64,000 nt of DNA from contig CAWASG010000001.1 in NCBI GenBank assembly GCA_963784615.1, positions 1,984,001 to 2,048,000 on the forward strand, written 5' to 3'. Source of the stretch: UBA11403 sp963784615. Its GTDB lineage: Bacteria > Pseudomonadota > Gammaproteobacteria > Legionellales > Legionellaceae. Numbering within the stretch: position 1 is the first letter of the stretch; each line of letters starts with the position of its first letter. Under the pieces are notes generated by a model. The model searched no databases. It saw only the letters and a list, made by a program, of their open reading frames with translations, and had not been told where the DNA came from. Below are positions 32,901 to 42,268 of this stretch, in pieces. The translations under genes were made by a program, and so were the position numbers.

Positions 32901-33161
32901 ATGGTTGTTATTCGTTTATCACGAACAGGCGCTAAGAAGCGTCCTTTCTATCACATCGTTGTGACCGATAGTCGCAGACGTCGTGACAGTAACTATATTG
33001 AGAGCATCGGGTATTTTAATCCTGTTGCACGCGGCCAAGAAATTCGGTTGCATTTAGAGACAGAAAAATTACAACATTGGCAATCTGTTGGCGCTCAACT
33101 GTCTGATCGTGTTGCATCACTTTGCAAAGAGCACACGAAAAAAGCGAAAGAAGCAGCTTAA
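32901..33161 (+). CDS. rpsP: 30S ribosomal protein S16
   Basis: 86 residues, starting MVVIRLSRTGAKKRPFYHIV, the S16 signature, followed by DSRRRRDSNYIESIGYFNP. Small-subunit assembly protein. First gene of rpsP-rimM-trmD-rplS, the standard gammaproteobacterial order. ATG preceded by AGAGGGCAAA. Confidence 0.97.
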   Translation: MVVIRLSRTGAKKRPFYHIVVTDSRRRRDSNYIESIGYFNPVARGQEIRLHLETEKLQHWQSVGAQLSDRVASLCKEHTKKAKEAA

Positions 33162-33164
33162 ATT

Positions 33165-33701
33165 TTGTTGAGTCATGCCGAGCAGAATGTGAAAAGCAGT
33201 GATGATTGGGTGGTGGTCGGTCGCTTTGGTCGGCCGCACGGGTTGAAAGGGTATGTCTCTGTGTACTCATTCACCGAGCCACGGCACAATATTTTATCCT
33301 ATCCCGATTGGTATGTATTAATAAATGGGAACAGGACCTTGCTAAAACGCATAGGTGCAGAAGAACATACACGCTTTATTGTGGCTTTAATTGATGGTTA
33401 TGCGGAACGCGAACAAGTTGCTCAATTGACCAACCTTGATATTGCTGTTCAATCTAACCAACTTCCTGCGCTTGATTCTGGTGAATTTTATTGGCATCAA
33501 CTCATCGGGATGACAGTGACGAACACCAAGGGCTTATTGCTTGGGTCCGTGACTGAGATTATCGCGACAGGGTCTAATGATGTATTAGTCGTTACCGGTG
33601 AGTCACGACATTTGATTCCCTACCGTTATGGTGTTGTTGTTTTGGATATCTCAGAAGAGAAACGGCACATCACTGTTGATTGGGACTCAGAATATTTATG
33701 A
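33165..33701 (+). CDS. rimM: Ribosome maturation factor RimM (TTG start)
   Basis: Binds S19 in the 30S head during assembly and helps 16S processing. 178 residues, with N-terminal WVVVGRFGRPHGLKGYVSVY and the PRC-barrel region EFYWHQLIGMTV...SRHLIPY. No ATG exists in frame near the N-terminus, so TTG 33165, 3 bases after rpsP, is the likely start, with AAAGAAGCAGC upstream as ribosome site. The exact start is uncertain. Confidence 0.92.
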   Translation: MLSHAEQNVKSSDDWVVVGRFGRPHGLKGYVSVYSFTEPRHNILSYPDWYVLINGNRTLLKRIGAEEHTRFIVALIDGYAEREQVAQLTNLDIAVQSNQLPALDSGEFYWHQLIGMTVTNTKGLLLGSVTEIIATGSNDVLVVTGESRHLIPYRYGVVVLDISEEKRHITVDWDSEYL

Positions 33702-34441
33702 TCCATCTTGGGGTAATTAGTATTCTTCCCGAGATGTTTTCAAGTTTACAGTATGGTGTATGTGGACGGGCGATTGAGCAGGGGATAGCCCAGGTTGATA
33801 TCTGGAACCCACGTGATTGGTCTACACGACCGCATCGTCATGTAGATGATAAGCCCTACGGCGGCGGCCCTGGGATGGTCATGATGTATGAGCCTCTGCA
33901 TGGTGCAATTACACATGCGCGGACTCAAATGCCCAAGAACAGTCGGGTCGTTTATTTAAGCCCACAAGGGCGACAAGTTAAACAAAGTAATTTGAATGAA
34001 ATAGCAGCGACCCAACAGCCGCTTCTATTTTTGGCGGGTCGGTATGAAGGCATTGATGAACGAATTATTGATCATCATGTTGATGAAGAATGGTCTCTCG
34101 GCGATTTTGTGCTGAGTGGCGGTGAACTGGCTGCTATGGTTTTTATTGATTCGATTGTGAGGTTGTTACCGGGTGCGCTCGGAAACCCGGGATCAGCTGT
34201 CCATGACTCGTTTATGTGTGGCCTCCTTGATTATCCTCATTATACGCGGCCAGAATCAATACAGGGCGCATCAGTGCCCGAAGTGCTACGCAATGGGAAT
34301 CATCAAGAGATTCAGCGTTGGCGAAAAAAACAGGCATTGGGGCGAACATGGCTCAGGCGTCCCGAGCTACTGGATGCGTTAAGTTTAAACGAAGTAGACA
34401 AGCAGTTGCTTGTTGAATTTATAGTTGAAAATGGTGGATAG
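33698..34441 (+). CDS. trmD: tRNA (guanine(37)-N1)-methyltransferase
   Basis: Adds the m1G37 methyl group that prevents frameshifting; SPOUT knot enzyme, 247 residues. Motifs DKPYGGGPGMVMMYEPL, YLSPQGRQ, GRYEGIDERIIDHHVDEEWS and IGDFVLSGGE-type (LGDFVLSGGELAAM) are all present. ATG 33698 overlaps the rimM stop as ATGA, indicating translational coupling; the frame start at 33680 lies within rimM. Confidence 0.97.
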   Translation: MIHLGVISILPEMFSSLQYGVCGRAIEQGIAQVDIWNPRDWSTRPHRHVDDKPYGGGPGMVMMYEPLHGAITHARTQMPKNSRVVYLSPQGRQVKQSNLNEIAATQQPLLFLAGRYEGIDERIIDHHVDEEWSLGDFVLSGGELAAMVFIDSIVRLLPGALGNPGSAVHDSFMCGLLDYPHYTRPESIQGASVPEVLRNGNHQEIQRWRKKQALGRTWLRRPELLDALSLNEVDKQLLVEFIVENGG

Positions 34442-34450
34442 GAGTATTGA

Positions 34451-34810
34451 ATGACCAATATTATTGACGAAATTAATGCCGAGCAAATGCAAGGTAAAGT
34501 AATTCCAGAGTTTAACCCTGGTGACACAGTTGTGGTACAAGTTAAAGTGAAAGAGGGAACACGTGAGCGCTTACAGGCATTTGAAGGTGTTGTCATTGCC
34601 AAACGAAATCGTGGTTTGAATTCAGCGTTTACTGTGCGAAAAATTTCTCACAATGTTGGCGTTGAGCGTGTATTTCAGACATACAGCCCGGTTGTTGACA
34701 GCATTACAGTAAAACGTCGTGGTGATGTTCGTCGTGCAAAATTGTATTATCTGCGTGATTTAGCAGGTCGTGCAGCGCGTATTAAAGAAAAGTTAGTCAG
34801 TAAAAAATAA
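34451..34810 (+). CDS. rplS: 50S ribosomal protein L19
   Basis: 119 residues at the subunit interface of the large subunit. Family strings FNPGDTVVVQVKVKEGTRER, AFEGVVIAKRNRGLNSAFTV and RRGDVRRAKLYYLRDL are present. Last gene of the rpsP operon; ATG follows ATAGGAGTATTGA. Confidence 0.97.
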   Translation: MTNIIDEINAEQMQGKVIPEFNPGDTVVVQVKVKEGTRERLQAFEGVVIAKRNRGLNSAFTVRKISHNVGVERVFQTYSPVVDSITVKRRGDVRRAKLYYLRDLAGRAARIKEKLVSKK

Positions 34811-34831
34811 GGCTAATCACCTTATTTGCCT

Positions 34832-34933
34832 GTAGGTTGGGTTGAGTACGTAGGTTGGGTTGAGGCGGGTTCGCCGAAGCCCAACAAAATCTTCCATGTT
34901 GGGCTTCGGCTTACCAGCCTCAACCCAACCTAC
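34832..34933. repeat. GTAGG-type palindromic repeat (family A)
   Basis: Main palindrome from 34850 to 34933 with GCGGGTTCGCCGAAGCCCAACA variation in the stem, preceded by an extra GTAGGTTGGGTTGAG at 34832. Lies 22 bases after rplS and probably ends that transcript. Confidence 0.85.
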
Positions 34934-34967
34934 GGCAGTACATTTCAAAAGAAAATTAATATTCAAC

Positions 34968-34996
34968 TTGTAGATTAATCTAGTTTTGGTTAAAAT
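34968..34996 (+). promoter_or_regulatory. Probable promoter of rplM-rpsI
   Basis: TTGTAG (34968-34973) and TAAAAT (34991-34996), separated by 17 bases, lie about 50 bases before the rplM ATG. Confidence 0.55.
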
Positions 34997-35047
34997 CGCC
35001 CGTCCAAGACTAACATTCAATATTTAGGGCTGTACGGAGTTAATTTA

Positions 35048-35488
35048 ATGAAAACATTTAGCGCCAAGACACACGAAGTCAAACGTGATTGGTACGTCAT
35101 TGATGCCAACAAAGTAGTGTTGGGCAGAATGGCTACAGAAATTGCGCGCCGTTTACGCGGTAAACATAAAGCTGAATATACGCCTCACGTTGATACGGGT
35201 GACTATATCGTTGTGCTTAATGCTGACAAAGTGGCTGTGACCGGTAATAAATTTACCGATAAAATGTATTACAATCACTCAGGTTTTCCCGGTGGTATCA
35301 AGACGACCTCTTTCGATAAACTGCAAAAGAAAGATCCTATTCGTATCATTGAGCTTGCTGTGAAAGGCATGTTGCCCAAAAATCCTTTGGGTCGTGAAAT
35401 GTACCGAAAACTTAAAGTTTATGCAGGGGATCAACATCCACATACTGCACAGCAACCTATAGTGCTTAAGATTGAGGAAAAACAATAA
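35048..35488 (+). CDS. rplM: 50S ribosomal protein L13
   Basis: 146 residues with MKTFSAKTHEVKRDWYVIDA, LGRMATEIARRLRGKHK and GMLPKNPLGREMYRKLKVY, all typical of L13. The stop codon overlaps the rpsI ATG by one base (TAATG), so translation is coupled. Confidence 0.97.
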   Translation: MKTFSAKTHEVKRDWYVIDANKVVLGRMATEIARRLRGKHKAEYTPHVDTGDYIVVLNADKVAVTGNKFTDKMYYNHSGFPGGIKTTSFDKLQKKDPIRIIELAVKGMLPKNPLGREMYRKLKVYAGDQHPHTAQQPIVLKIEEKQ

Positions 35489-35919
35489 TGGCCGCAAAGC
35501 AACAATATTATGGTACGGGTCGTCGCAAAAGTTCTTCTGCAAGAGTATTTTTGCGTCCAGGTAAAGGCGAATTTAAAATTAACAATCGCACACTGGAAGA
35601 ATATTTTGCACGAGAAACTTCCTGCATGGTTATTCGTCAACCGCTTGAAACAGTTGGTATGTTGGGTAAATTTGACATCTACATCACGGTCGTCGGTGGC
35701 GGTATTTCCGGTCAAGCAGGCGCGGTTCGTTTAGGGATTGCCCGTGCACTAGTGAATTATGATGAAAAAGATATGAAGGACACGGATGAGCCAGCTCCAG
35801 ATTCATTTCGTAAGAAATTGAGAGCTCGTGGATTACTCACACGTGACTCACGTTGTGTTGAGCGGAAAAAAGTTGGTTTGCACAAAGCTCGTCGTGCAAC
35901 TCAATACTCAAAACGATAA
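35488..35919 (+). CDS. rpsI: 30S ribosomal protein S9
   Basis: 143 residues: QYYGTGRRKSSSARVFLRPG, GGGISGQAGAVRLGIARAL, and the C-terminal tail RRATQYSKR, which reaches the P-site tRNA. Coupled to rplM and followed by a terminator. Here the codon for glutamine precedes YSKR in place of the more common F. Confidence 0.97.
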   Translation: MAAKQQYYGTGRRKSSSARVFLRPGKGEFKINNRTLEEYFARETSCMVIRQPLETVGMLGKFDIYITVVGGGISGQAGAVRLGIARALVNYDEKDMKDTDEPAPDSFRKKLRARGLLTRDSRCVERKKVGLHKARRATQYSKR

Positions 35920-35936
35920 TTTGTATAGCTTTTATG

Positions 35937-35960
35937 AAAACCCGCTTTTGCGGGTTTTTT
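35937..35960 (+). terminator. Terminator after rpsI
   Basis: AAAACCCGC-TTTT-GCGGGTTTTTT: a nine-base stem and a run of six T, 17 bases after the rpsI stop. Confidence 0.92.
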
Positions 35961-35976
35961 CATTTTACAACCTATC

Positions 35977-36169
35977 TAGTACTTCATCCATTTAGTTTTG
36001 ACCGGTTGCAATATTCAAATTGTTGGTATTTAAACCGAAATCCGAGCCGCGACCGTTAGGGAGTGGAGCAGTGTCGGAGCCGGCTGAACTGCTCCACTCC
36101 CTAACGGTCGCGGCTCGGATTCCGATTTAATAACATTGATCCAACCGGTCAAAATTAGATGAACAACAG
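35977..36169. mobile_element. MITE-like element, family D
   Basis: Ends TAGTACTTCATCCATTTAG and the complement of CAAAATTAGATGAACAACAG, then TTTTGACCGGTTG on each side. The inner palindrome has arms ACTCCCTAACGGTCGCGG. It is a reverse-oriented near copy of 14661-14858, with GGATCAATGTTATTAAATCG and CAATATTCAAATTG shared. Confidence 0.85.
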
Positions 36170-36229
36170 TTCGTAGCCCCCTTAGCTGCACAGCTTAACA
36201 ATACAACAACGTTGTAGGAGCAGTATTTA

Positions 36230-37624
36230 ATGCCAGAAAAATATACTTTAGGCTCGCTTCTATGTGATTCTGATTATGAAGATGCAGATGGCACACATTA
36301 TTCCGTTGTAGAAAATCTCGGAAGAGGCCGGGTTGTTCATGCTAGAAAAATGAAATCCGAAAAAGACGACGCAGTTCTTGTTGTTTTAGATCCTGTCGAT
36401 CCTTGTAAAATTAATCATGAAGAACGACAGCGTAAGCTCAGATTCTTTACTGAGCACTACGCGGATTTTAAACCCAAGTTATTTACATATGCAGATACGA
36501 ATCACTATAGAATGATCGTTCCATTTATTTCTGGGTTGACCTATTTACAGCTGTTGCTGTCCAACGGCGGGAAAATTAAGGATATCGAGCAACAACTTAA
36601 GCTATTTCTTTCTTTAATTGCTGAGCTCAAAGCGCTCCATTCAAAAGGTTTAGTTTATTTGGATTTAAAATTAGATAATATTATTTATGATGAACAATCA
36701 GGAAAAAGTCATCTGATCGATGGCGGTCTGGCCGTCAAAAAAGATGATGAAATGCCTGATGAATTCAGTGTAAGGGCATCGGACTTGAATGCCTGGTATA
36801 AATCCAGTTATCATATTGCAAAAGAATGTTGGTTCACCGATCCGTCCGCCCCTAGACCGGTCGCCGATCCTCGTATGGATATTTACTCGTTAGGCACCTT
36901 TTTACTTGGGCCACTTTTTGATCGTGATTTAGATTCAGATGTTTCTAGCCTAGCGTTTTTATGTGTGGAGGTTAACCCGCAAAACAGACCCACTCTTGAT
37001 TCGTTAGAAACGGGATTGAGGATTTTGTTGACTAAAAAAATATATAGAGGTTACCAGAGCTACGCCAGAGCAATATTGCATGAACCATCCGATATGTTAT
37101 ATCAAATTATCCAGTTCGTTGCTGAGAGATTTCTGCTCGCTCAAAAAATTAGATTTAGCTCAAAGTGTTCAGAACAGCCAGGGCGAAGCTACCTATTAAA
37201 AGACCAGAGCGCTGAAGAGCAACAGTTATACCTTGAGCTTGCGGGACTTACTTTTTTTCACTATTTGTCTACGAACAAACTTGCAGACCTTGATCTGCAA
37301 TGCTCTGACAAGTTTCAGTTATCATTGGTCAATGACATATTACTGATTAAATCTATGGTAGCGCCAGCAGCGGATGCTGGCCAAGCACGCAGCGCCTATC
37401 CCAACATAAAGTGCTGGAAAATTGACAAAAAAGCGAGTGCACTGTTATTTGATAGCCTTGTCTGCAAGTATCCAGCGTTACAAGGATTTACGTATAATAT
37501 TGAAGAGCCCGTTGAAACGGCTATTCAGCTACGGGCTTATATCTTGCATCAAACTGCGATGGCAGAACAAGTAGAGTCGGACAACAATGAGCAAGACATT
37601 CAGTGGGCTTGTCTCATTGCTTAA
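36230..37624 (+). CDS. Kinase-like protein with C-terminal module (copy 1)
   Basis: A 464-residue protein whose first 270 residues have a protein-kinase layout: a glycine-loop-like LGRGRVVHARK (30-40), an alpha-E/catalytic stretch LKALHSKGLVYLDLKLDNII (D145, K147, N150), a metal-binding D164 in LIDGG where DFG is usual, and MDIYSLGTFLL (helix F). The usual VAIK lysine is not obvious (AVLVVLD), so activity is uncertain. Residues about 272-440 form a separate module shared with the next gene, where it occurs twice. No signal peptide. ATG follows GTAGGAGCAGTATTTA. Possibly a host-directed kinase; inference only. Confidence 0.75.
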   Translation: MPEKYTLGSLLCDSDYEDADGTHYSVVENLGRGRVVHARKMKSEKDDAVLVVLDPVDPCKINHEERQRKLRFFTEHYADFKPKLFTYADTNHYRMIVPFISGLTYLQLLLSNGGKIKDIEQQLKLFLSLIAELKALHSKGLVYLDLKLDNIIYDEQSGKSHLIDGGLAVKKDDEMPDEFSVRASDLNAWYKSSYHIAKECWFTDPSAPRPVADPRMDIYSLGTFLLGPLFDRDLDSDVSSLAFLCVEVNPQNRPTLDSLETGLRILLTKKIYRGYQSYARAILHEPSDMLYQIIQFVAERFLLAQKIRFSSKCSEQPGRSYLLKDQSAEEQQLYLELAGLTFFHYLSTNKLADLDLQCSDKFQLSLVNDILLIKSMVAPAADAGQARSAYPNIKCWKIDKKASALLFDSLVCKYPALQGFTYNIEEPVETAIQLRAYILHQTAMAEQVESDNNEQDIQWACLIA

Positions 37625-37702
37625 TCTTTGTAAGCGGGATGCTACTATTAATAATAAACGCCTTAGTTGATAATTATGAGAAATTAACATGGAATGAATG
37701 GA

Positions 37703-39646
37703 ATGCCTATTTACAAATTGGGTCAAGTGAAAGACGCATCTGTATTATCCGCTAAGGCTGAGTCTGACTATGAAAGTGATGGCGGATCTCACTATTCACC
37801 AAAAGACATCCTCGGTGAAGGTCAGTACGCCAGGGCGCGACGCTTTGAATCTCGAGACGGAAAAGCGGTTGTTGTCTTAGATTCTGCTCCCGATACTTAC
37901 GTTCATGCCCCAGAAATTTTTCGTAAACATTATTTTTTTGCTAACCATTACCCGGAAAGAAAAAGTTATCTACTTAGAGAACTGTACAGTCATGACGGTC
38001 AAAAAAATTCATCGCGGCCATATAGAATGGTTGTTCCCTGCATACCTGGAGTAACCTACAGAAGTTACGTCCAAGCTGTTGGTAAAATAAAGGATATAGA
38101 ACAGCAAATTCATCTTTTTCTTTCATTAGTTGTTGAACTAAAGGCGCTGCATGATAGGGGATTGATCTATCTTGATTTTAAGGACGACAATGTATTATAT
38201 GATGCATCTACGGGTAAAAGTCATTTAATCGACGGAGGGCTTTCAGTCTTTCCCGGTCAAGTGTTACCTGGGGCATTTCGCCTGGAGAATATGGGTTTGC
38301 TGCCTGAGCAGACCAAAAAGCATGGGTTTGTTGCACCAGAATGCTGGACAGTCTCGCCATCGCCACGGGCTGTCGCTCATCCTAGCATGGATGTTTTTTC
38401 ACTGGGCTTTTTTCTAAGAAACAAGCTATTTGAGGTTGACTTGGATCTCGATATTTTATGTCTCACTCGAGCATGCAGATTACTGAATGCTTCCCATAGG
38501 CCAACACTGAACTATTTGTCTGAGGCGTTGAATACATTGTTGAGTCAAAAAATGTATCGGGGTTATGTGCCATTTATGCGGTCCATTGCAAATGATAAGA
38601 CCGATCCATTGTATTGCGTCATTCAGCGGGTTGCTCAAGATTTTCTTTTACACGACGTGATTTGTTCATACGATCGTGAAAATAACAACGTAAAGAACAA
38701 TTATTCATTAGAGGCATTGCCTGAGTTAGAGCAATATTTGTTTTTAGAAATTTCTGGGCATATATTATTTTCTTATTTGGAAACGGGAAGGGTTTTTGAG
38801 TTGAAATTGCCGGATTCTTACATCGTGTCGATGGAGGCAGAAATCCTTACCATCAGATTTACTATTGCTCAACGAGCAGAGTACTCAGAAGGCAATACTG
38901 AAATCAGCACTAATAATATCGCTGCAAAGAAAAATTGGAAAATAAACAAAGTTGCATGTGAGTGCGCTTTTTCCTCACTTACTCGAATGAACTCCAAACT
39001 GGGGTCATTTATATATGACAGGAATGATCCCGTTGCTTCAGCCTTAATGCTTTGGCGGCAGTTAAATGAACCGGTAGTAAACAGACATTATCATGGTTAT
39101 CGACCTTACGCCCAAACCGTTGAGAATCATGAGACGGATCCTCTATTGGTTCTTATTAAGGATATTGCTCAGAATTTCCTTTTAAATAAGGTGATACGCT
39201 CAAAGCATTTTGATGATACTCAAGAAAAAAGTGATGATTTGTTATTACAAAGATTCTCCGAGTTAGAACAGCATCTGTTTTTAGAGATTGCAGGACATGT
39301 ATTGATTTCATACTTACAAAACGGAAAGTTGTCTGAGTTGAAATTGCCCGAATTTTATCAGATCGTTATGGAAGAAGACACACTTACCATCAGAAATAGA
39401 ATAGGGCAACGCCTTGAGTTCGACGAGAATGGTACTCTAGAAAACGTCGATGTTTTTTGTAACACAAGCTGGGAAATGGACAAAGCCGGCTGTGAGTGTG
39501 CTTTTACCAGGCTTTTTCGTGAGATCCCTAAACTTCAGCATTATATATACGATATTAATGCGCCAATTTTGGGTGCTCTCGAACTGTGGACAGCATTAAC
39601 TGAAGATAATAGCCAGTGTTATGATTCGCCGTGTCTGATCTGCTAA
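37703..39646 (+). CDS. Kinase-like protein with two C-terminal modules (copy 2)
   Basis: A paralogue of the preceding gene, 78 bases downstream on the same strand; about 647 residues from ATG 37703, with ATG 37694 also possible. The kinase-like part has LGEGQYARARRFESRDGKAV, LKALHDRGLIYLDFKDDNVL, SHLIDGGLSV, APECW and MDVFSLGFF. A lysine at the VAIK site is again missing (KAVVVLD). The C-terminal module starts at MYRGYVPFMRSIANDKTDPL and again at YHGYRPYAQTVENHETDPL, each with ELEQ-LFLEI-GH and a CECAF-type core, so it is repeated in tandem. Domain not recognised. Confidence 0.75.
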   Translation: MPIYKLGQVKDASVLSAKAESDYESDGGSHYSPKDILGEGQYARARRFESRDGKAVVVLDSAPDTYVHAPEIFRKHYFFANHYPERKSYLLRELYSHDGQKNSSRPYRMVVPCIPGVTYRSYVQAVGKIKDIEQQIHLFLSLVVELKALHDRGLIYLDFKDDNVLYDASTGKSHLIDGGLSVFPGQVLPGAFRLENMGLLPEQTKKHGFVAPECWTVSPSPRAVAHPSMDVFSLGFFLRNKLFEVDLDLDILCLTRACRLLNASHRPTLNYLSEALNTLLSQKMYRGYVPFMRSIANDKTDPLYCVIQRVAQDFLLHDVICSYDRENNNVKNNYSLEALPELEQYLFLEISGHILFSYLETGRVFELKLPDSYIVSMEAEILTIRFTIAQRAEYSEGNTEISTNNIAAKKNWKINKVACECAFSSLTRMNSKLGSFIYDRNDPVASALMLWRQLNEPVVNRHYHGYRPYAQTVENHETDPLLVLIKDIAQNFLLNKVIRSKHFDDTQEKSDDLLLQRFSELEQHLFLEIAGHVLISYLQNGKLSELKLPEFYQIVMEEDTLTIRNRIGQRLEFDENGTLENVDVFCNTSWEMDKAGCECAFTRLFREIPKLQHYIYDINAPILGALELWTALTEDNSQCYDSPCLIC

Positions 39647-39740
39647 AGATACTAACCCCTGGTGGCCGAAACGATGAACAAGGCCAAAGATTCATATAAC
39701 CTTCGCAGCACTTCCATTAAGTTAAGGGAAATAATCGGAC

Positions 39741-39989
39741 GTAGGTTGGGTTGAGCGAGAGCGAAGCCCAACATGACGGTTTTGGTCTCAGTCATCGTTT
39801 CGCCATCCGCGCCCAATGAACTTCACAATATGTGCAATGTTATATCAGGCGTCGTTGCGAGGCACGAAGCAATCCAGGGGTCGAAGCTCCGTACTCTGGA
39901 TTGCCGCGCTTCGCTCGCAACGACGGATGGCGAAACGATGACTGAGGCCACGGTTTTGTTGGGCTTCGCTCTCGCTCAACCCAACCTAC
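39741..39989. mobile_element. Triply nested palindromic elements (A containing C containing B)
   Basis: The outer family A arms are 39741-39773 and 39959-39989. Within the loop sits a family C element (39784-39949; ends GGTCTCAGTCATCGTTTCGC and GCGAAACGATGACTGAGGCC), bounded by ACGGTTTT at 39776-39783 and 39950-39957, a perfect 8-bp duplication. Inside C is a family B palindrome (39851-39924). The order of events is therefore visible: A first, then C with a target duplication, with B inside C. Confidence 0.88.
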
Positions 39990-39997
39990 GCACCAAC

Positions 39998-42235
39998 CTA
40001 TGCAGGGATCTCTACCTCAATTGCAGTCACATTCTGCAAGCCCCTTGGCAAATGATTTCCACGGCGTCCACGTTCACCTTGATAATGCTGCAAATCGCTG
40101 GCTTTTAAGGTGAAGTGGCGCTTTCCTGCGTGAATGATGACCGCATGTTCTGGCATCACAATCCGTACGTCCATGACAAATTCTTCACGGGTAGTGGCCT
40201 TGATTGTTGGGATATTAATTAATTTATTTCCTTTGCCACGGGTTAACTCAGGCAGCTCATTGACGGAGAATATCAATAATCGGCCTACGTTAGTCACGCA
40301 GGCGACGAGCGCGTTTTCACGGTTAGTGATGACGCGCGGCGGTAACATCAAGCTATTGGGCAGGATTTTCAAGCAGCTCTTGCCACTGCGCTGTTTGACG
40401 AACAGTTCTTTGAGTTGCGTGATAAACCCGTAGCCTGCGTCATTGGCGAGTAACACCCAATCTTCTGGGGCACCACCGACTAATGCCACAAATTGGCCTT
40501 TTTCAGGCGGATTAAGCTTGCCTGTTAATGGCTCGCCTTGACCGCGGGCAGAAGGTAGTGTGTGGCCTGGTACTGAATACACTTGGCCAAAATTATCAAA
40601 AAAGATCACCGGTTGATTACTGCGGGCATTGGTCTGTGCGCGATAGGCATCACCGGATTTATAACTCAGTTCTCGGCCATCAACATCATAGCCTTTAGCA
40701 GCACGAACCCAACCTTGCTCGGATAAAATCACCGTGAGAGGTTCATTGGGGATGATATCCTCTTCTTTGAGTGCTTGAGACTCTTGGCGTTCAATCATCG
40801 GTGCGCGGCGCGGGTCACCATAGGTGTCTCTGTCCTGAATAATCTCCGCTTTGACCAACGCTCTCAAGCGCTCTGCACTGCCTAGAATCGAATTGAGGTA
40901 ATCCCGTTCTTTGGCTAATTCGTCGAGTTCGCCACGTAATTTCATTTCTTCGAGTTTAGCCAAATGCCGTAACTTGATTTCAAGGATGGCTTCAGCCTGG
41001 CGCTCGGTGAGTTGAAAGCGCGCCATTAAGGCGGCTTTAGGCTCATCTTCTTCACGAATAATCGCGATGACTTCATCGATGTTGAGATAGGCAATCAGCA
41101 GGCCTTCTAATACATGCAAGCGGTCGAGGACTTTATCCAGCCGATATTGCAAGCGTTTTTTGACGGTGGACAGTCGAAAGGTCAGCCACTCGTGCAAAAT
41201 GTTCATTAACGGCTTGACCTGCGGCTTGCCATCCAAGCCAATCATGTTGAAATTGACGCGATAACTGCGTTCTAAATCCGTGGTCGCGAATAAATGCGAC
41301 ATTAATCCTTCCACATCAACTCGATTGCTGCGAGGAATAATCACGAGTCGTGTGGGATGTTCATGGCAGGATTCATCACGTAGATCATCGACCATCGGTA
41401 ATTTTTTTTGTGTGAGTTGGGCTGCAATTTGCTCAATGACCTTTGCCCCAGACACTTGATAGGGTAGGGCAGTAATCACAATATTGTGATCTTCAATGGT
41501 GTATACCGCACGCATTCTAACCGAGCCCATTCCCGTAGCATACAGGCTATGTAATGCCTCTTTGGGTGTAATGATTTCAGCGTTGGTAGGAAAATCGGGC
41601 CCTTTGATAAACTCTAAGACCGATGGGAGCCCTGCGTCTGGATTATCCAGCAGGTGAATACATGCATTGGCTACTTCAGTCAGATTATGCGGCAATATAT
41701 CGCACGCCATACCAACGGCAATACCGGTTGCGCCATTCAGTAACACATTCGGTAATCTTGCCGGGAGAAGTGAGGGTTCTTGAAGGGTCGCATCAAAATT
41801 ATCGACCCAATCAACCGTGCCCATTTGTAATTCAGCCAACAAGGTATCGGCATAAGGCGATAACCGTGCTTCGGTATAGCGCATGGCAGCAAAGGACTTT
41901 GGATCATCAGGCGATCCCCAGTTGCCTTGGCCATCAACAAATGGATAGCGATAGGAAAAGGGTTGCGCCATCAGCACCATGGCTTCATAACAGGCTGAGT
42001 CGCCATGCGGATGAAATTTACCCAACACATCCCCGACGGTTCTCGCGGATTTTTTATGTTTGGAGGACGATTTAAGTCCAAGCTCAGACATGGCATAAAT
42101 AATGCGTCGTTGCACGGGTTTAAAGCCGTCCGCAATATGCGGCAGCGCTCTGTCTAAAATAACGTACATTGAATAATCAAGATACGCTTTTTCAGTGAAT
42201 TCATTGAAGGGTTTACGTTCCATTAAATCGGTCAT
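39998..42235 (-). CDS. parC: DNA topoisomerase IV subunit A
   Basis: Decatenates daughter chromosomes together with ParE. 745 residues, matching ParC rather than the longer GyrA. The N-terminus FTEKAYLDYSMYVILDRALP and the breakage-reunion region (RRIIYAM; active-site tyrosine in AAMRYTEARL) are present. The quinolone region GDVLGKFHPHGDSACYEAMV keeps the Ser and Glu of sensitive enzymes. The TAG stop (39998-40000) lies in the CACCAACCTA flank of the adjacent repeat. parE is not in the window. Confidence 0.96.
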   Translation of the reverse strand: MTDLMERKPFNEFTEKAYLDYSMYVILDRALPHIADGFKPVQRRIIYAMSELGLKSSSKHKKSARTVGDVLGKFHPHGDSACYEAMVLMAQPFSYRYPFVDGQGNWGSPDDPKSFAAMRYTEARLSPYADTLLAELQMGTVDWVDNFDATLQEPSLLPARLPNVLLNGATGIAVGMACDILPHNLTEVANACIHLLDNPDAGLPSVLEFIKGPDFPTNAEIITPKEALHSLYATGMGSVRMRAVYTIEDHNIVITALPYQVSGAKVIEQIAAQLTQKKLPMVDDLRDESCHEHPTRLVIIPRSNRVDVEGLMSHLFATTDLERSYRVNFNMIGLDGKPQVKPLMNILHEWLTFRLSTVKKRLQYRLDKVLDRLHVLEGLLIAYLNIDEVIAIIREEDEPKAALMARFQLTERQAEAILEIKLRHLAKLEEMKLRGELDELAKERDYLNSILGSAERLRALVKAEIIQDRDTYGDPRRAPMIERQESQALKEEDIIPNEPLTVILSEQGWVRAAKGYDVDGRELSYKSGDAYRAQTNARSNQPVIFFDNFGQVYSVPGHTLPSARGQGEPLTGKLNPPEKGQFVALVGGAPEDWVLLANDAGYGFITQLKELFVKQRSGKSCLKILPNSLMLPPRVITNRENALVACVTNVGRLLIFSVNELPELTRGKGNKLINIPTIKATTREEFVMDVRIVMPEHAVIIHAGKRHFTLKASDLQHYQGERGRRGNHLPRGLQNVTAIEVEIPA

Positions 42236-42268
42236 GATGGGTGGCCTGTATGAGGTCTGTCGGAATGG

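Noticed and set aside
39998..42235. gyrA in place of parC
   Set aside because: Length of 745 residues and the KFHPHGDSACYEAM quinolone region match ParC.
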